From Euphorbia lathyris (lineage: Eukaryota; Streptophyta; Magnoliopsida; Malpighiales; Euphorbiaceae), in contig NC_088919.1 of NCBI RefSeq assembly GCF_963576675.1, forward strand, positions 44,600,501 to 44,664,500: a stretch of DNA of 64,000 nucleotides, in the 5' to 3' direction. The notes beneath the pieces are model-generated. The model had not been told where the DNA came from, made no database searches, and was given only the letters and a program-made list of their open reading frames with translations. The translations under genes were made by a program, and so were the position numbers. This document shows, piece after piece, positions 45,486-56,513 of the stretch; positions within the stretch are counted from its first letter, which is position 1, and each line of letters starts with the position of its first letter.

Positions 45486-46639
45486 TTTCCTTTTCTTTCT
45501 TCAACATCAACTTCTCAACTACCATATATGGATGAAGGTAATTCAATTTGCTTTACAATATCAACTTGTTTCTACTTTAACTATATGTTCTTTGTGGTGT
45601 CAAATTATTAAGAATTGGAAATGAATAAAAAAAGAACTCCATTACAATTCTACTTGTTGCTATTGTGTTGTATTGCCTTGTGTTATGTTGCCTAGAACGG
45701 AACGGAAACGGATTCGAAAACTAAAACGGATACCAGAAAATAATATCTATAAAAAAATATTGGAAACAGGAATGTAATAATAAAAATGCAAAGGTATATT
45801 TATAAATTTTTAAAATTACAAAGATGTATTAACTTTTTTCTTATATATGCATTAAAAAGTCAAATAACAGATAAAAGAAGAGATTTTTCTATTTTGAAAG
45901 CTTTTAGAAGATGATTTAAAAAATATTAGAGATTTACTAAACATGTGATTAAGTTTTTTTAAAACGTGAAATACTTTAAAATCGTGCAACATGGGTGATC
46001 AAGAAGATATTGGAGTGTAAATGATATCATATGAATGAAAAAACAAGCACTAGTTGAAGTTGAAGTTGACCTTGTGCTTTTTTTTTACTGAAGATGATCA
46101 CAAATATTGGAATAAAAAGATTTAGAATTGGATTTAACATTTAATTTTTTCTTTAAGAATAAACCGAATTTTACTGCAGACTTACTTCAAAATACAACTA
46201 CTGAGATTTCCCTTTAGAGCTTAAGGTCGAACACAAATATCGAAGATTCTTGAACATGACTACATATCCGAATAAAAAGATTTAAAATTAGATTGAATAG
46301 TTGACTTATTCTCTAGGACCAAACCGAGTTGCACCTCTTTTATTAGGTACAATCCTGAAGATTTTTGAATCCCGATATTGAACTGCACGTTGCTGTCTAA
46401 TAGAATAGGATACTCTTGCCTCTTTTGTTATGAAAAAGATGCCATCTTTTCTATGCTGCTTTTTGCCCCAAATAAGATTCCGATAACAAAAAAAAAAAGT
46501 CTGAGACTTTGTTTATGAATCGAATCTCATCTCCAAATGGTCCTTCTCCTTCCACCATTGACACCCAACTACAAAATGGCTTTGAGCTCTCCCACCTCTA
46601 CCAATCAAGGCACACCTGAGACTCAGAATTCTTTCTTCA
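45486..46639. other. Spacer with a decayed MITE relative
   Basis: 45677-45990 begins ttatgttgcctagaacggaa and ends atcgtgcaacatggg, a worn, longer relative of the 44697-44840 MITE. The rest is 3' flank of the YkgJ-like gene and probable promoter of the next gene. No other ORF. Confidence 0.45.
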
Positions 46640-47221
46640 ATGGCCTTATCCAGTTATTATATGCAAGAAATCCATGGCACAAACAACAATTATTCCAACC
46701 CTTTTGAGTTTTGCTTTGATACGTCCATCACATGTGAAGAAAATCTCTCTCCATTTTTGGAATCTTTAGGATATTCTGCGGATATTTCTTCCTTCTACAA
46801 TATTTCTTCCTTGTATGAGCAAGATGAAGTCTTTCCTGCAATTAGCCCTTGTGAGAGAGACCTGCTCCCATACAACTTCTGGAGGAGTTCCGATGGCGAA
46901 TACGACTCTTGCTTCGCGAGCAATGACTACACGAATGACAGCTCTTTCTCTAATGCATTTGAGAAGACCGAAATTCGGTTCCAAGGTGAAGAATATGGAG
47001 ATAATCATCTTCTCAATTATGACAGTTTAGAAAGCCAGCAGCTTTCTGTTGACGACCGTTGTTGGTCTGACTGTGAATCTTGGTTTGGGTATGCAAATGA
47101 GGAAGATTCTTACTATGAAAAGCAATGTTGCTATGCTGTGGATGAAACCGCGCTTTTTGAAGGTATTTTCGGTTACTGGCCCTGCTTGATGCAGAAACAA
47201 CAATTGCCTTACAGGGATTAA
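46640..47221 (+). CDS. Unrecognised acidic 193-residue protein
   Basis: Single open frame from ATG (cttcaATGGCC) to TAA. I recognise no domain. It is rich in Ser, Tyr, Asp, Glu and Asn, with few basic residues, so it is acidic and probably disordered in the middle. Aromatic-acidic clusters such as CWSDCESWFGYANEEDSYYE and a C-terminal LFEGIFGYWPC stand out. No signal peptide or membrane segment. The third-position pattern and the length make it more likely coding than chance, and plants have many such small proteins. A missing upstream exon cannot be excluded. Confidence 0.6.
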   Translation: MALSSYYMQEIHGTNNNYSNPFEFCFDTSITCEENLSPFLESLGYSADISSFYNISSLYEQDEVFPAISPCERDLLPYNFWRSSDGEYDSCFASNDYTNDSSFSNAFEKTEIRFQGEEYGDNHLLNYDSLESQQLSVDDRCWSDCESWFGYANEEDSYYEKQCCYAVDETALFEGIFGYWPCLMQKQQLPYRD

Positions 47222-47744
47222 GCGATTCAGAACTTAAGCTTCGAGCTAAGTTCGAGTAGAAATTAACATTGTGTTCATCAAGCTGTCAAATGTAGTTCAC
47301 TGTGCTTTATGCAGTATAAATAAACCAGTTTTCTTAAACTGACTAGCTTTATCCATTTGATGTATTCTAGAAAATATTGAAAATGCAACAACTGTTTTCA
47401 TATAGCATATATCTACCATCTTTATTGATTTTCAATCAAAAGAACAACCGAATAAACACAAGTCAAACGTTACAAAATAAAAAGTTATGGCAATTCAGTT
47501 CCATTTCTGATAATTGAAGAACCATGAATGTAATTAAGCCTTGGCGTCTCACTAACAAGATAAGTTTCTACTTACTTCTACAAACGTTCATACTCTAGTA
47601 CACTAGGCTAAATCTGTTTGCAAAAAGTGAACAAATCACTAAAATAAGAGGAGATTTGGTATAAATTTTGAATCTTGTTAGAGTAGAAAAAAGAATTTCT
47701 GTGTAGTTGACATAATGTACAGATTATAAGTCAAGTATGTGATA
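47222..47744. other. Spacer between convergent genes (two 3' ends)
   Basis: Contains the 3' UTRs of the acidic-protein gene (plus) and the membrane-protein gene (minus). Nothing else seen. Confidence 0.45.
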
Positions 47745-49509
47745 TTACATTTCCAAGTCTAAGCCGAGTTCGTCCTCAATGCCATCTTCATCTTCAAATA
47801 GCTTCAAGAATCGAGCTTGATCTTGCTCCCTCTTCTTCTTTTGCCAGTACTTGTGCAGCAGTATAACCCCAAGGACTAATACTGTTGAAACCACAACACA
47901 GATCAATATCACCAGAAAAATATGCATTCCGTTCCCCTTCTGAGGCAAGCTTGCACCAGAGTTCAAATCTGAGCACATATAAACAAGTCAATCGTTAAGG
48001 AAAGACACAATCCACAAAAAGATGTAGGAGATGGTTTTCAAAGAGGTTTTTTTACATAAGAACTAGCCCAGTGCTGGCTAAATTCATCCCTTTTCTGCCT
48101 ACTTCTGAGGTTAGATCCACCAAAAGGACTTGCTTTTAGAAGGAAACTTCCATTGAAGCAACAAATACTTATGTTTCACGGAAACAGAAACAAAAATGTA
48201 TACCAAATTACCAACATAGTGTTCAAACATAGCAAGGAGACTATGTTGCAGAAACAGATACGGAAACCACCATAGTCTTCAAAACGTAGCTAGAAACGAC
48301 ACATGGAATTACTAACCTAGTCTTCAAAACATAGCCATGAAACTATGTTGCACTGAAACGGATACAAAAACCACCGTAGTCTTCAAAACATAGCTTGAAA
48401 CGACACATGGAAACACTATTGAACGCTATTGTTGCATGGAAACAGAAAGAGACACCAACATAGTCTTCAAAACATAGCTAGAAAACTATGTTGCAGGGAA
48501 ACCAACATACTCTTCAAAACATAAAGAACAATTGTTCACAGAAACCAACAAAGTCTTCAAAACATAACCAGGAAATGGAATGGAAACAAAAATGAAACGA
48601 GAAACACTACCAAACACCGGAAACGGAATCGCAAAGCGAAACACTACCAAACACTACTGAAGAGAGTTTTCGTGCAACATATGGGAACACATGAATTATT
48701 AATGGAAGGCACTTGAATGCACACATAGCAAGTAACAAATTTTCTGATATAAACAAACCAGTACAGAAACAAGCATTCAAGAAATAAAAAGATTACTGAC
48801 CAGCAGCTAGAGATAAACACATAGGACACAAGAAGGTAGCATCAAATTCATTCTTCTTGTGACGCACATATTTTCCATTAGAATCCTCAAAAGCTGAGGG
48901 ACAAAATTCCCATTCATCATACACATCATCAGGTTTGAAGGTATCCTTCTCGTAGAATCCACATCTCTTGCACTTCTTGCTAGCGTTTTCGGTTAGAGGC
49001 TATACATTTCAAAATCAAAATCAAAATCAAAACCAAAACAAAATTAAGTATGTCGAGAAGAGAGAATAGCAATTACCTGCCAAGATTCTTCGCCATTGAA
49101 GGTATAAGAGACATTAACTTCCTTGACATCGGGCAAAAACGTCTTGTTCTCTCCTTTACAAGAGAAATATACATCCGGCTTAGAGGTTTTTAGCCACTCA
49201 TGAGTGTTGTAGATTTTAATTGAATCGAGCGTCACAACAGCTGATGATAGAGTACCTGCGAACAAACAACAAACACCCAATCAATCTCAATGAATCGATG
49301 AATTCGATCAAACAGAGGCTGAGACTGAAATTACCAGGAATATCGGTGAGGTATAATAGCAGAAAACAAATCAACATAGCTAAGTTTTGGTTGATCGGGC
49401 GTCTGGTGAGAGATGAGGAATTAATGGCGGTGTGTAAGCTTGAATTTTGCGATCGCAGCTGACTGTTCGCTGGTGTGCTATCATACGCGTGATGCGCAGA
49501 TGGCATCAC
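47745..49509 (-). CDS. Type I-like membrane protein with Cys pairs, function unknown
   Basis: Minus strand, four exons: 49335-49509, 49077-49255, 48801-48999, 47745-47968, joining to 777 nt (258 residues) with good GT-AG borders. A hydrophobic stretch at 45-56 (MLICFLLLYLTD) is a likely signal peptide; Met45 (49377) may be the true start. The lumenal or extracellular part has VTLDSIKIYNTHEWLKTSKP and CKGENKTFLPDVKEVNVSYT, N-glycosylation sequons, and Cys at 128/131, 151 and 176/179 in CxxC spacing. A C-terminal membrane helix (about 199-223) is followed by a basic stop-transfer and an acidic tail (FEDEDGIEDELGLDLEM). I believe this family is conserved in land plants, but I know no function for it. 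Intron 3 is filled with MITE-derived repeats. Confidence 0.85.
48160..48690. repeat. MITE-derived irregular tandem array in intron 3
   Basis: Ends resemble the CTATGTTGCACGG MITE (tatgtttcacggaaacag at 48171; gttttcgtgcaacatatgg at 48667). Inside, 'tagtcttcaaaacatagc' occurs at least seven times at roughly 50-70-bp steps, each followed by an 'actatgttgca' variant and 'gaaacagatac' like text. Confidence 0.75.
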
Positions 49510-49733
49510 CTACGTCATCTGTAATTACGTGACAAGGAATTAAGCATCTGTAATTTCTAACATATCATATTTCTAGAAAGTCCAGAGTTGCAATTATACA
49601 AAATTGCTAAAATTCAATTTAGTTCAACTATTAAATTATTTTTTATTAATTTAATTAGTATTTCATGAAATCATCAGCTTTATTTATTATTATTATTATT
49701 TTTTTTTTTTTTGAGAAATGCTTATAATTTCAT

Positions 49734-50706
49734 AGCTTAATAGGTATCCAGCCCCCTAAACTTGTAACTTTTTTCACCTGACCCCCTCAACTTAGGGACA
49801 ACCTCTCAACCCCCTTAACTCTCCAAAAACATCACATACAACCCCTTAAACTTGTAACTTTTTTTCACTTGGCCCTCTCAACTCAAGGGACAACCTCTCA
49901 ACCCCCTTAACTCTCCAAAAACATCACATACAACCCCTTACACCCCTATATCCGGTCAAAATATTGACCCGTGTAGAAAATGCGCTGGACTGTTGACCAC
50001 ACCAATGCCACGTGTCATTTTTTTCTTAAATTTTTCCATGTAAATCCAGTAAATTACCCCATAATTTGGGCATCCGTAGAGTGTTCTTCCTTGATTTGCA
50101 GGTTCCCACGAAACCTTAAGTACAACATATTCACCACAAAAACATGATTCATGAGTATCCACCATGAAATCGGTTTCAAGAACAACACAAGCCCTAACCT
50201 AATTGATAAAAAAAAAAAAAAAATTATCTCAGAAGAAGAAAGAGGCAAACAAGAAGAAGAAGAAGGAGAAGAATAAAAAGAAGAAGGTAGAGGAGGAATA
50301 AAGGAGATGAATACTTACTGTTGAACTTGAATCGGAGACAGAAAAGAGGTGAATCGAAGGAATCGGAAAAGAGGAAGGATTTTAGGGATTTAAGAAGAAA
50401 GAGGATTTTTTTACCGTTTAAGTTTCTAAAGCCAACCTTCACGCGCTTTCTAATGAGTGCAACCCCAACTTATTTCATGTCAGAGCCACGTAGGCGTTAA
50501 GAGGCTATATGTGATGTTTTTAGAGAGTTGAAGGGGTTGAGAGGTTGTCCCCTAAGTTGAGGGGGTCAGGTGAAAAAAAGTTGCAAGTTTAAGGGGTTGT
50601 ATGTGATGTTTTTGGAGAGTTAAGGGGGTTGAGAGGTTGTCCCCTAACTTGAGGGGGCCAGGTGAAAAAAAGTTACAACTTTAAGGGGCTAGATGCCTAT
50701 TAAGCC
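49734..50706. mobile_element. Pack-MULE-like element with GRF zinc-finger fragment
   Basis: The perfect 9-bp repeat TAATTTCAT flanks it at 49725-49733 and 50707-50715, the Mutator hallmark. Inverted ends (AGCTTAATAGGTATCCAGCC / reversed GGCTTAATAGGCATCTAGCC) continue for about 200 bp, each made of two roughly 90-bp direct sub-repeats ending in 'catcacatacaacccctta'. The interior carries a host-like coding fragment instead of transposase. Confidence 0.88.
50040..50170 (-). pseudogene. Captured GRF-type zinc-finger fragment
   Basis: The minus strand gives ESCFCGEYVVLKVSWEPANQ then GRTLYGCPNYG. This matches the first half of the GRF zinc finger (CxCG..x..S....NPGR.FY.C). The second half (CGFF.W) is missing; after CPNYG a possible splice donor (g|gtaattt) or end of capture occurs. 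Its position inside the MULE suggests capture. Confidence 0.7.
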
Positions 50707-50719
50707 TAATTTCATTAGA

Positions 50720-50960
50720 TCAAATATGAAAAAGTACAATAAGCAAAATGTAAGGGATAAAACCTCATATGATTACACGCTAAAACAAATACAATATCCA
50801 TGAAGGGATGAAAATGACTACAAAGAGCAAAAAGAGTCCATAAAAGGCACAAAAAACATAAAACAACGATATATTTCTCGTTAATCCAAATCTGTAGAAA
50901 GACATTTGCAATGCATTTTCTCAATAATAGATATGATCTACACTAAGAAATATTATTAAT
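50720..50960 (-). repeat. Copy of the dispersed retroelement family of 42937-43589
   Basis: Shares 'gactacaaagagcaa', 'taaaaggcacaa' and 'ttctcgttaatccaaatc' type segments with 43060-43200. The minus-strand ORF 50715-50924 has no recognised domain. Confidence 0.5.
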
Positions 50961-51034
50961 TGGTACTTAGAAATTCTAAAAATCAATAAAAAAAAGGACA
51001 AGTGCTTTGCGCCTAGGTTCGTGTCCCCACCAAG

Positions 51035-52017
51035 GTTATCAAATCCGGATCGGTCCGACCGGTCCAACCCAGTTCGACCATAACTGATCATAATTTCGGG
51101 CCGGAGATGGTCCGATTGTTAAATCCTTAAAAACCGTTCAAACCGGCTGGTTCAACCATGAATCAGTTGATCCAATGCCGGTTAAGCAGTTTGGTCCGGT
51201 TTGTTTTTAGGCATGTTTACTTAAAAAAATATATATATAAATTTTGACAAAGGTAGGATTCGAACTTTGGACCTTTGACTGGTTCAACCATAAATCAGTT
51301 GACCCAATGCCGGTTAAGCGGTTTGGTCCGGTTTGCTTTTAGGCATGTTTACTTAAAAAAATATATATAAATTTTGACAAAGGTAGGATTTGAACTTTGG
51401 ACCTTTGGTCTATAAACCCTAAAGTCTAATACTCACCACTACACTACCATTTCACTTATGTCTATTATTAACTATTTAAGAATAAATAATAATGTTATCA
51501 CTTAAATAATTAAAATATGATTTAGTATTATTTTTTTCAATTTAGATAAATATCATTAAAAAATTATTATATTTTCAGGTTAAAAATAAATTATTATATT
51601 TTCTCAATATTAATACAGTTTAATTAGCATTTGATTTTAAATATATACAAATAAATTTTAAAAATCTAATAAATTTAAATTTAAGTTGAATTATAAAATA
51701 CATATCCTATTAGCATATTTACATGTTAGTTATTAATAAAAAATTAATCACTATTAATTTTAAAAGTATATATTTTTTTAATTTTTATATTTATTTATCA
51801 TATTAAATTCATGTTTTGATACTAAATAAATGTTATTATATTAGTAGAATTTTTATGAATATAGTTGATATTATACTATGTTATAAGATTAAATATGAAT
51901 AAAAATATAATTTGCACGTAATTTTTTACCGGTTGAACCCCGGTTGAATCCCGGTTAAACCTCAAACCCTTGACCTTTGTCTTTTCCGGTTGTTTGATCG
52001 GTCCGGTTTTGACAACC
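51035..52017. mobile_element. Non-autonomous DNA element with GGTTNTCAAANCCGGA ends
   Basis: Left end GGTTATCAAATCCGGATCGG; right end reversed GGTTGTCAAAACCGGACCGA. The flanking cccaccaag and cccactaag could be a 9-bp duplication, but the exact ends are uncertain. Internal tandem duplication at 51149-51411. Similar in style to 16031-16744. Confidence 0.6.
51149..51411. repeat. Tandem duplication of about 131 bp
   Basis: Two copies (51149-51280 and 51281-51411) each start ggttcaaccat.aatcagttga and end gaactttggacctttg, with few differences, inside the DNA element. Confidence 0.85.
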
Positions 52018-52464
52018 ATGGTCCCACTAAGCGACGGTTCAGTGAGGGATCGCACCATAAGAGTGTATTGGGGGCAAGCCTTCCCTTACCAATTTTTTGG
52101 CAAGAGGCTGCTCGTAGACTCGAATCTCGAATCTGACAACAACGTTTGCCGTTGTGTCTATTCTAATATATTTATTTTATATTGAGTGTGTACTTTAAGA
52201 CTTGCAAGCAAAATTGATTAAATTTCCATAAAACTATATCACGTTTGCCATAATTTTCAATCTAATGCTTTAATTTAACCCACGATATAAAAGAATTGAA
52301 TTCTTATTCCTTTTTTTTAAGCAATTGAATTCTTATTCCTATCTTTTTTTTTTTTCATTATTTAAGGTGTTTTAAATAATGAAAAAAAATAAAAAGTTCA
52401 AACAATTCATGAATGAACATAAAAAAAAAAGCATTATATACTAATTATGATTGATTTGTATGGT
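52018..52464. other. Spacer, no gene seen
   Basis: Low-complexity A/T-rich DNA with poly-A and poly-T runs. Confidence 0.4.
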
Positions 52465-52941
52465 TGATATCTTACAAAATCATGTCAACACATGGCATCT
52501 CAAGAATCTTCAGATCAGTCACCACGTATCTCAAAATAAAATAGGCATTCAGTTCTATTAAGAAACTTCCATGGAAAGTTTCTTTTCTGAAGGGAACCCC
52601 TATGTGGCTAAGTCGAAGATTCTATACCATGGAAGACTTTTCCTAGAATTAGACTCCAAAAAGGAGAAAGAGTCTTAACACCCAAAGGATTCTTGAAAGA
52701 CTAGGGATTCGGCCCCGTCTTATATATAAACATGTATAACCACATCCTATGATGTGTTAACTCTACAACCCACACTTAGTCCTTACTCTTTAACACTTTT
52801 TAAGCACTTACTGATTTAGGCATCAGAGTTAGTTCGTCGAACTCCGATCTCTCTGACTTTTAGCTCTGGTTTACAGGCTCATCTAGGAAGATTCGTCAAG
52901 ACGTTGGGCCCTCCATTCAGAGTTCATAAACACGGTTATCA
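52465..52941 (+). repeat. Solo LTR related to the Retand-like LTR at 14469-14995
   Basis: Starts TGATATCTTACAAAATCATG and ends ...CACGGTTATCA, like TGATATCATGCAAAATGAC...CCGGTTATCA of the other copy. Both have 'tgatttaggcatcagag' / 'tgacttaggcatcagag', then 'ttcgtcgaactccga' / 'tttgtcggacttcgg' and 'tttacag' before the end. No internal region or partner LTR is nearby. No clear target duplication, so the ends are approximate. Confidence 0.65.
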
Positions 52942-54255
52942 AATAGTTAAAGGACTCAATTCAATTCGTTTAAATTAGAAATTTTAAGTTCGAATACTGG
53001 TGTACACAATAAACCTTAATTAGAATTTTTTTTATCTGACAGGATGTTGATGAACTCCGAACTTATAGATTAGTTAAAAAATCATTAATACATAATGTTA
53101 TAGGTAAACAATTAATCCGTCCTTATGTTTTTTTTTTAATACACTAGTATATATTATAAGGTCTTTAAATTTTATCTTAATCATTTATTTAAACTCTCCT
53201 TTTATTTTTCTATATGAACGTACAAAACTATTAAGTTATATAAGTAAAAAAACTTCTCATTTTTATTTGTATTGATTTTTTTCCGTATATTTGTAATGGA
53301 ATTTGTATATTATATATTCACTTTGTACATATTAATATATAAAAAAATTTATATTATTTATTCTCATATTATTTATTATTTAATAAAATATTTTTTAAGT
53401 AATATTAAATGTTATCATGGCTATATAATTTGTTCAAAATATCTATAAAGTTTATTAGAGATACAAAGTTTACATTTACAATTTAAAATAGTGTCTGCTC
53501 TAAATTTTATAATTTTTGAGATATTTTTCATTTATATTTGATGAGAATTTGGGATCGAAGTAACGATGAGAAGTTGGGATCCAAGTGATTCATCATGGTT
53601 GCTTACTATTCCTGCATCGGGAGCGGTCTTTGAAATACACTTTTATGGTCAAGTTAAGACGTAGGTGGTATGAAAGATAATGATAATAAAGTAGAGAGAG
53701 AGTAGAGAGAGAATTTCTGGATCCCTTACCATCGGGTAATATCCCTTACTTATAGGCGTGTCCCTTTGAATGGGAAAAAGTTTCTTCTTGCTCCTAGCCT
53801 GGATCAGGGCGCAATCGCCAATCCAGTCTGGATGTGACTACGATGGATGGCATGATTTTTTTGGTGGGCCTAATTCTTTCCTGGAAGCATCACCTATGGG
53901 CCCTTGAGGCCCAAATTAATCACTTTAATAAAACAAAATCTACACTGTTAAATTAAAGTTATATAATTGTATAAAAAAAATTAATAAATCAAATGCTATA
54001 TATTGGAGAGATTAAGTCTGAGAAAAAATTTATAAAAAAAATTGTGGGAAAAAAGAGAAATTTTTATAAAATATAAAAATAAATATGTTATATAATTTTA
54101 TTATTATTTAGTTTAATTTGACAATTGATGCTAGAATAAAGAATTAGCAGAAACAAAGTTTAGGGACGGTATAATTATTTTAAAAAGATATGGGGAATAA
54201 TAAACTATTTTCCTTAATATTATCTGTATTTAGTAAATTTGAAAGTAACAAATTC
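52942..54255. other. Spacer upstream of the CAP gene, partly TE-like
   Basis: 53520-53940 is less AT-rich and has LTR-like text (gggtaatatcccttacttat, gggcccttgaggcccaaa) without clear ends. The rest is AT-rich. No gene seen. Confidence 0.4.
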
Positions 54256-54263
54256 TATAAATA
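54256..54263 (+). promoter_or_regulatory. Possible TATA box of the CAP/PR-1-like gene
   Basis: tataaata, about 360 bp before the chosen ATG. The distance is large, so the assignment is weak. Confidence 0.3.
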
Positions 54264-54624
54264 ACTCTAAGTCTAAATTGAGTAGGGATTTTTTGAGATT
54301 GTGAAGTTAATTTACTAAATGTTATTAAAAGGAGAAGGGAGTTAGCAAATAGTGATGTGAAATGAAATGGTTAAATTAGTAGGAAAAATATGAATGGTTA
54401 AATTATGAGAAATTTAGGCAAAATCTCCAAAGAGAGTATGAACCCAATAATAGGAAATAACAACAAACAAGAAATTTGAATGGTGGAAAATGAGATTGAA
54501 ACCAACATAAACCCAAACATTTCATTCTATGTCATGCCTTCAATTTGTCTCTCACAAATTGAGAGCAACAAAACACAATAAACATAATTTTCAAATTAAT
54601 TCTTCATCAATAATCTTCTTAACA

Positions 54625-55182
54625 ATGTCGGGATTAATCTACGCAATACTACTTTTCTCGCTAGTCATGTCAGCAACCGCGACACTTCAACTCGGGCAAA
54701 TGGTAAGCAAATTCAAAATCGCTAGGCAATACACGACAGCCCACAACAACGTGAGAGCGTCCCTAGGGGTATCACCCGTGATATGGAATCGGACACTTGC
54801 GAGGTACGCTCGTAGGTGGGCTGCTGAGAGGGTTGTAGATTGCTTGTTGACCCATTCCCCGAATAACCCGTACGGGGAGAATTTGTTTTGGAGCTTGAAA
54901 GGGCATTGGTCACCTGAAGCTGTGGTGAAGTGTTGGGCAGATGAAGGGCCTTATTACAACCCTAAAACTAATGAATGCATCAATGGTGAGATTTGTGGTC
55001 ATTACACTCAACTTATTTGGAAAGATACTAAGCAAATTGGATGTGGAAAAAAACAATGTAATGCCAATAAGGGATATATTTACGTTTGCGAATATGATCC
55101 TCCTGGTAATTGGTACTATGAGGGTCCCTTAGGCGGGACGTTTACCAAATCTATTATTTATCCTCCTCCTGGTGCTCCCTGA
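54625..55182 (+). CDS. Secreted CAP-superfamily (PR-1-like) protein
   Basis: Intronless, 185 residues from ATG at 54625 (acaATGTCGGG). The frame is open back to an ATG at 54529, but the first residues after Met33 of that longer frame form a good signal peptide (LIYAILLFSLVMSATA), so the shorter start is chosen. The CAP domain shows HNNVRASLGVSPVIWN (His40), LLTHSPNNPYGENLFW (His77, Glu85), GHYTQLIWKDT (CAP1, 125-135) and YVCEYDPPGNWYYEGP (CAP2). Seven Cys lie in the mature part, in line with the six conserved in PR-1. PR-1-type proteins are secreted, bind sterols and are often induced by pathogens or development. The Pro-rich tail (YPPPGAP) is slightly longer than in basic PR-1. Confidence 0.93.
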   Translation: MSGLIYAILLFSLVMSATATLQLGQMVSKFKIARQYTTAHNNVRASLGVSPVIWNRTLARYARRWAAERVVDCLLTHSPNNPYGENLFWSLKGHWSPEAVVKCWADEGPYYNPKTNECINGEICGHYTQLIWKDTKQIGCGKKQCNANKGYIYVCEYDPPGNWYYEGPLGGTFTKSIIYPPPGAP

Positions 55183-56107
55183 TCTCAATCTTCCATCCAG
55201 AGAAATTCTATCACCCCGAAACATTGAAAATGTAACAATCAGAATTTCTCTTTATTTCTAGCTCATGATATTAATTATGTATTATCCCGACCACCGACCT
55301 TTTTCTTAAATGTTACTTGTATGAAAAATGATATGAAAATTGTTCTTTGTATATATGTTGGTTACTTAGCTAAAATTCTCAATCTAGAACATAGAATCTT
55401 ACTAATTTTGTGGGTTTTTTTCATATGTTTCCTTCCTCCATTAATTTGCAGTTGCCTATTTTAATAGTTTGTGTTTCTTCAATATTACCACAAGTATGAG
55501 AAAATGAAGATTTTCAAGTTATCTAATACCAGAAAACATCTGTTTCGATATGAATGAAATGTTTTTGGTCATGTTTCTGTAATTTAAAAAATGAAAACTG
55601 ATTTCTTTAGATGTAATATGTTTTTAGAAGTGGATCAACGTTGATTCCATGTTTAGTAAATCTTTAATATTGTTTAGATCATTTTCTACGGGTTTTCAAA
55701 AGGAAAAAGTCTTTTCTTTTGCCATTATTCACACGACTTGTGTGTAACTTTTGTTAAATATATATATAAATATTAAATATACGATATTATAATTTTAAAA
55801 ATTTATTAATATATTTATATATTCTCATTCAATACTTTTTTTAAATGAAGAATACGTAATTCTATAAAGCTCTGAGCATTCTAATGAAATTGGTATTTCC
55901 AGAAACCAGAAAAACCGCGAGACGTGAGCTTGCTTGTCATTCTATATTGTTTAGAAATACATTTTTTTGTTTCTGTTTGCATTTTTGTCCATGAAATATA
56001 GACTCTAACCAATAGAAATAAATAAAAACTTTGATATATATTTTTGTTTTATTAATTAAAATATTATTTTATTAATTTTATTATATTGAGCCATCAATAT
56101 AATAACC
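55183..56107. other. 3' UTR of the CAP gene and spacer
   Basis: Probable 3' UTR to about 55400. After that AT-rich DNA, no gene. Confidence 0.45.
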
Positions 56108-56120
56108 GTGTATATTAAGC

Positions 56121-56180
56121 CTTTTTTTTTTTGGTTCGTAAGGGTATCCACCGTCGACAACAGTGACTATCCCTTTCGCA
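56121..56180 (-). mobile_element. 60-bp poly(A)-tailed insertion with 13-bp target duplication
   Basis: The perfect direct repeat GTGTATATTAAGC flanks it at 56108-56120 and 56181-56193. On the minus strand it ends GGATACCCTTACGAACC plus an A tail. It looks like the 3' stub of a SINE. Too short to hold promoter boxes. Confidence 0.75.
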
Positions 56181-56202
56181 GTGTATATTAAGCTTTTAGT
56201 TA

Positions 56203-56513
56203 TTAAGGAAGTTGGCTATCAATTTTTTTTGGATCAAAAAGCTTTTTTTTTTTTGTGAGGATGATTATCATTAAGAAAAAGCATCAATAATGTCGGTATA
56301 AAGTAGGTACAAAGTAAGCTCCAAATAGTAGTCGGACAATCTTCCAGATCCTTTGTCCAAAAGGCTAAACTATGAGCTACTTTATTCCCCTCTATCCTAA
56401 CAAACGAAAAGCTACAAGAATTAAGCATCAAGGTTATTAACATCTTCATAGAGGAAAAGGAGAGAAGATTGAGGAAGGGCTCCGCTAGCCAAGGTTTCGA
56501 CCACAATCTTAAC
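56203..56513 (-). pseudogene. LINE 3' end, copy 1 of a 310-bp duplication
   Basis: Contains the A-rich tail (T-run near 56241) and, on the minus strand, the last part of RNase H (CSFSFVRIEGNKVAHSLAFW). It is nearly identical to 58362-58670. It stops at 'cacaatctta', where a hAT element begins. Confidence 0.85.

Noticed and set aside
45313..45624. 103-codon ORF in the YkgJ-like locus
   Set aside because: It covers the last exon in another frame and runs through introns; the spliced frame explains the sequence better.
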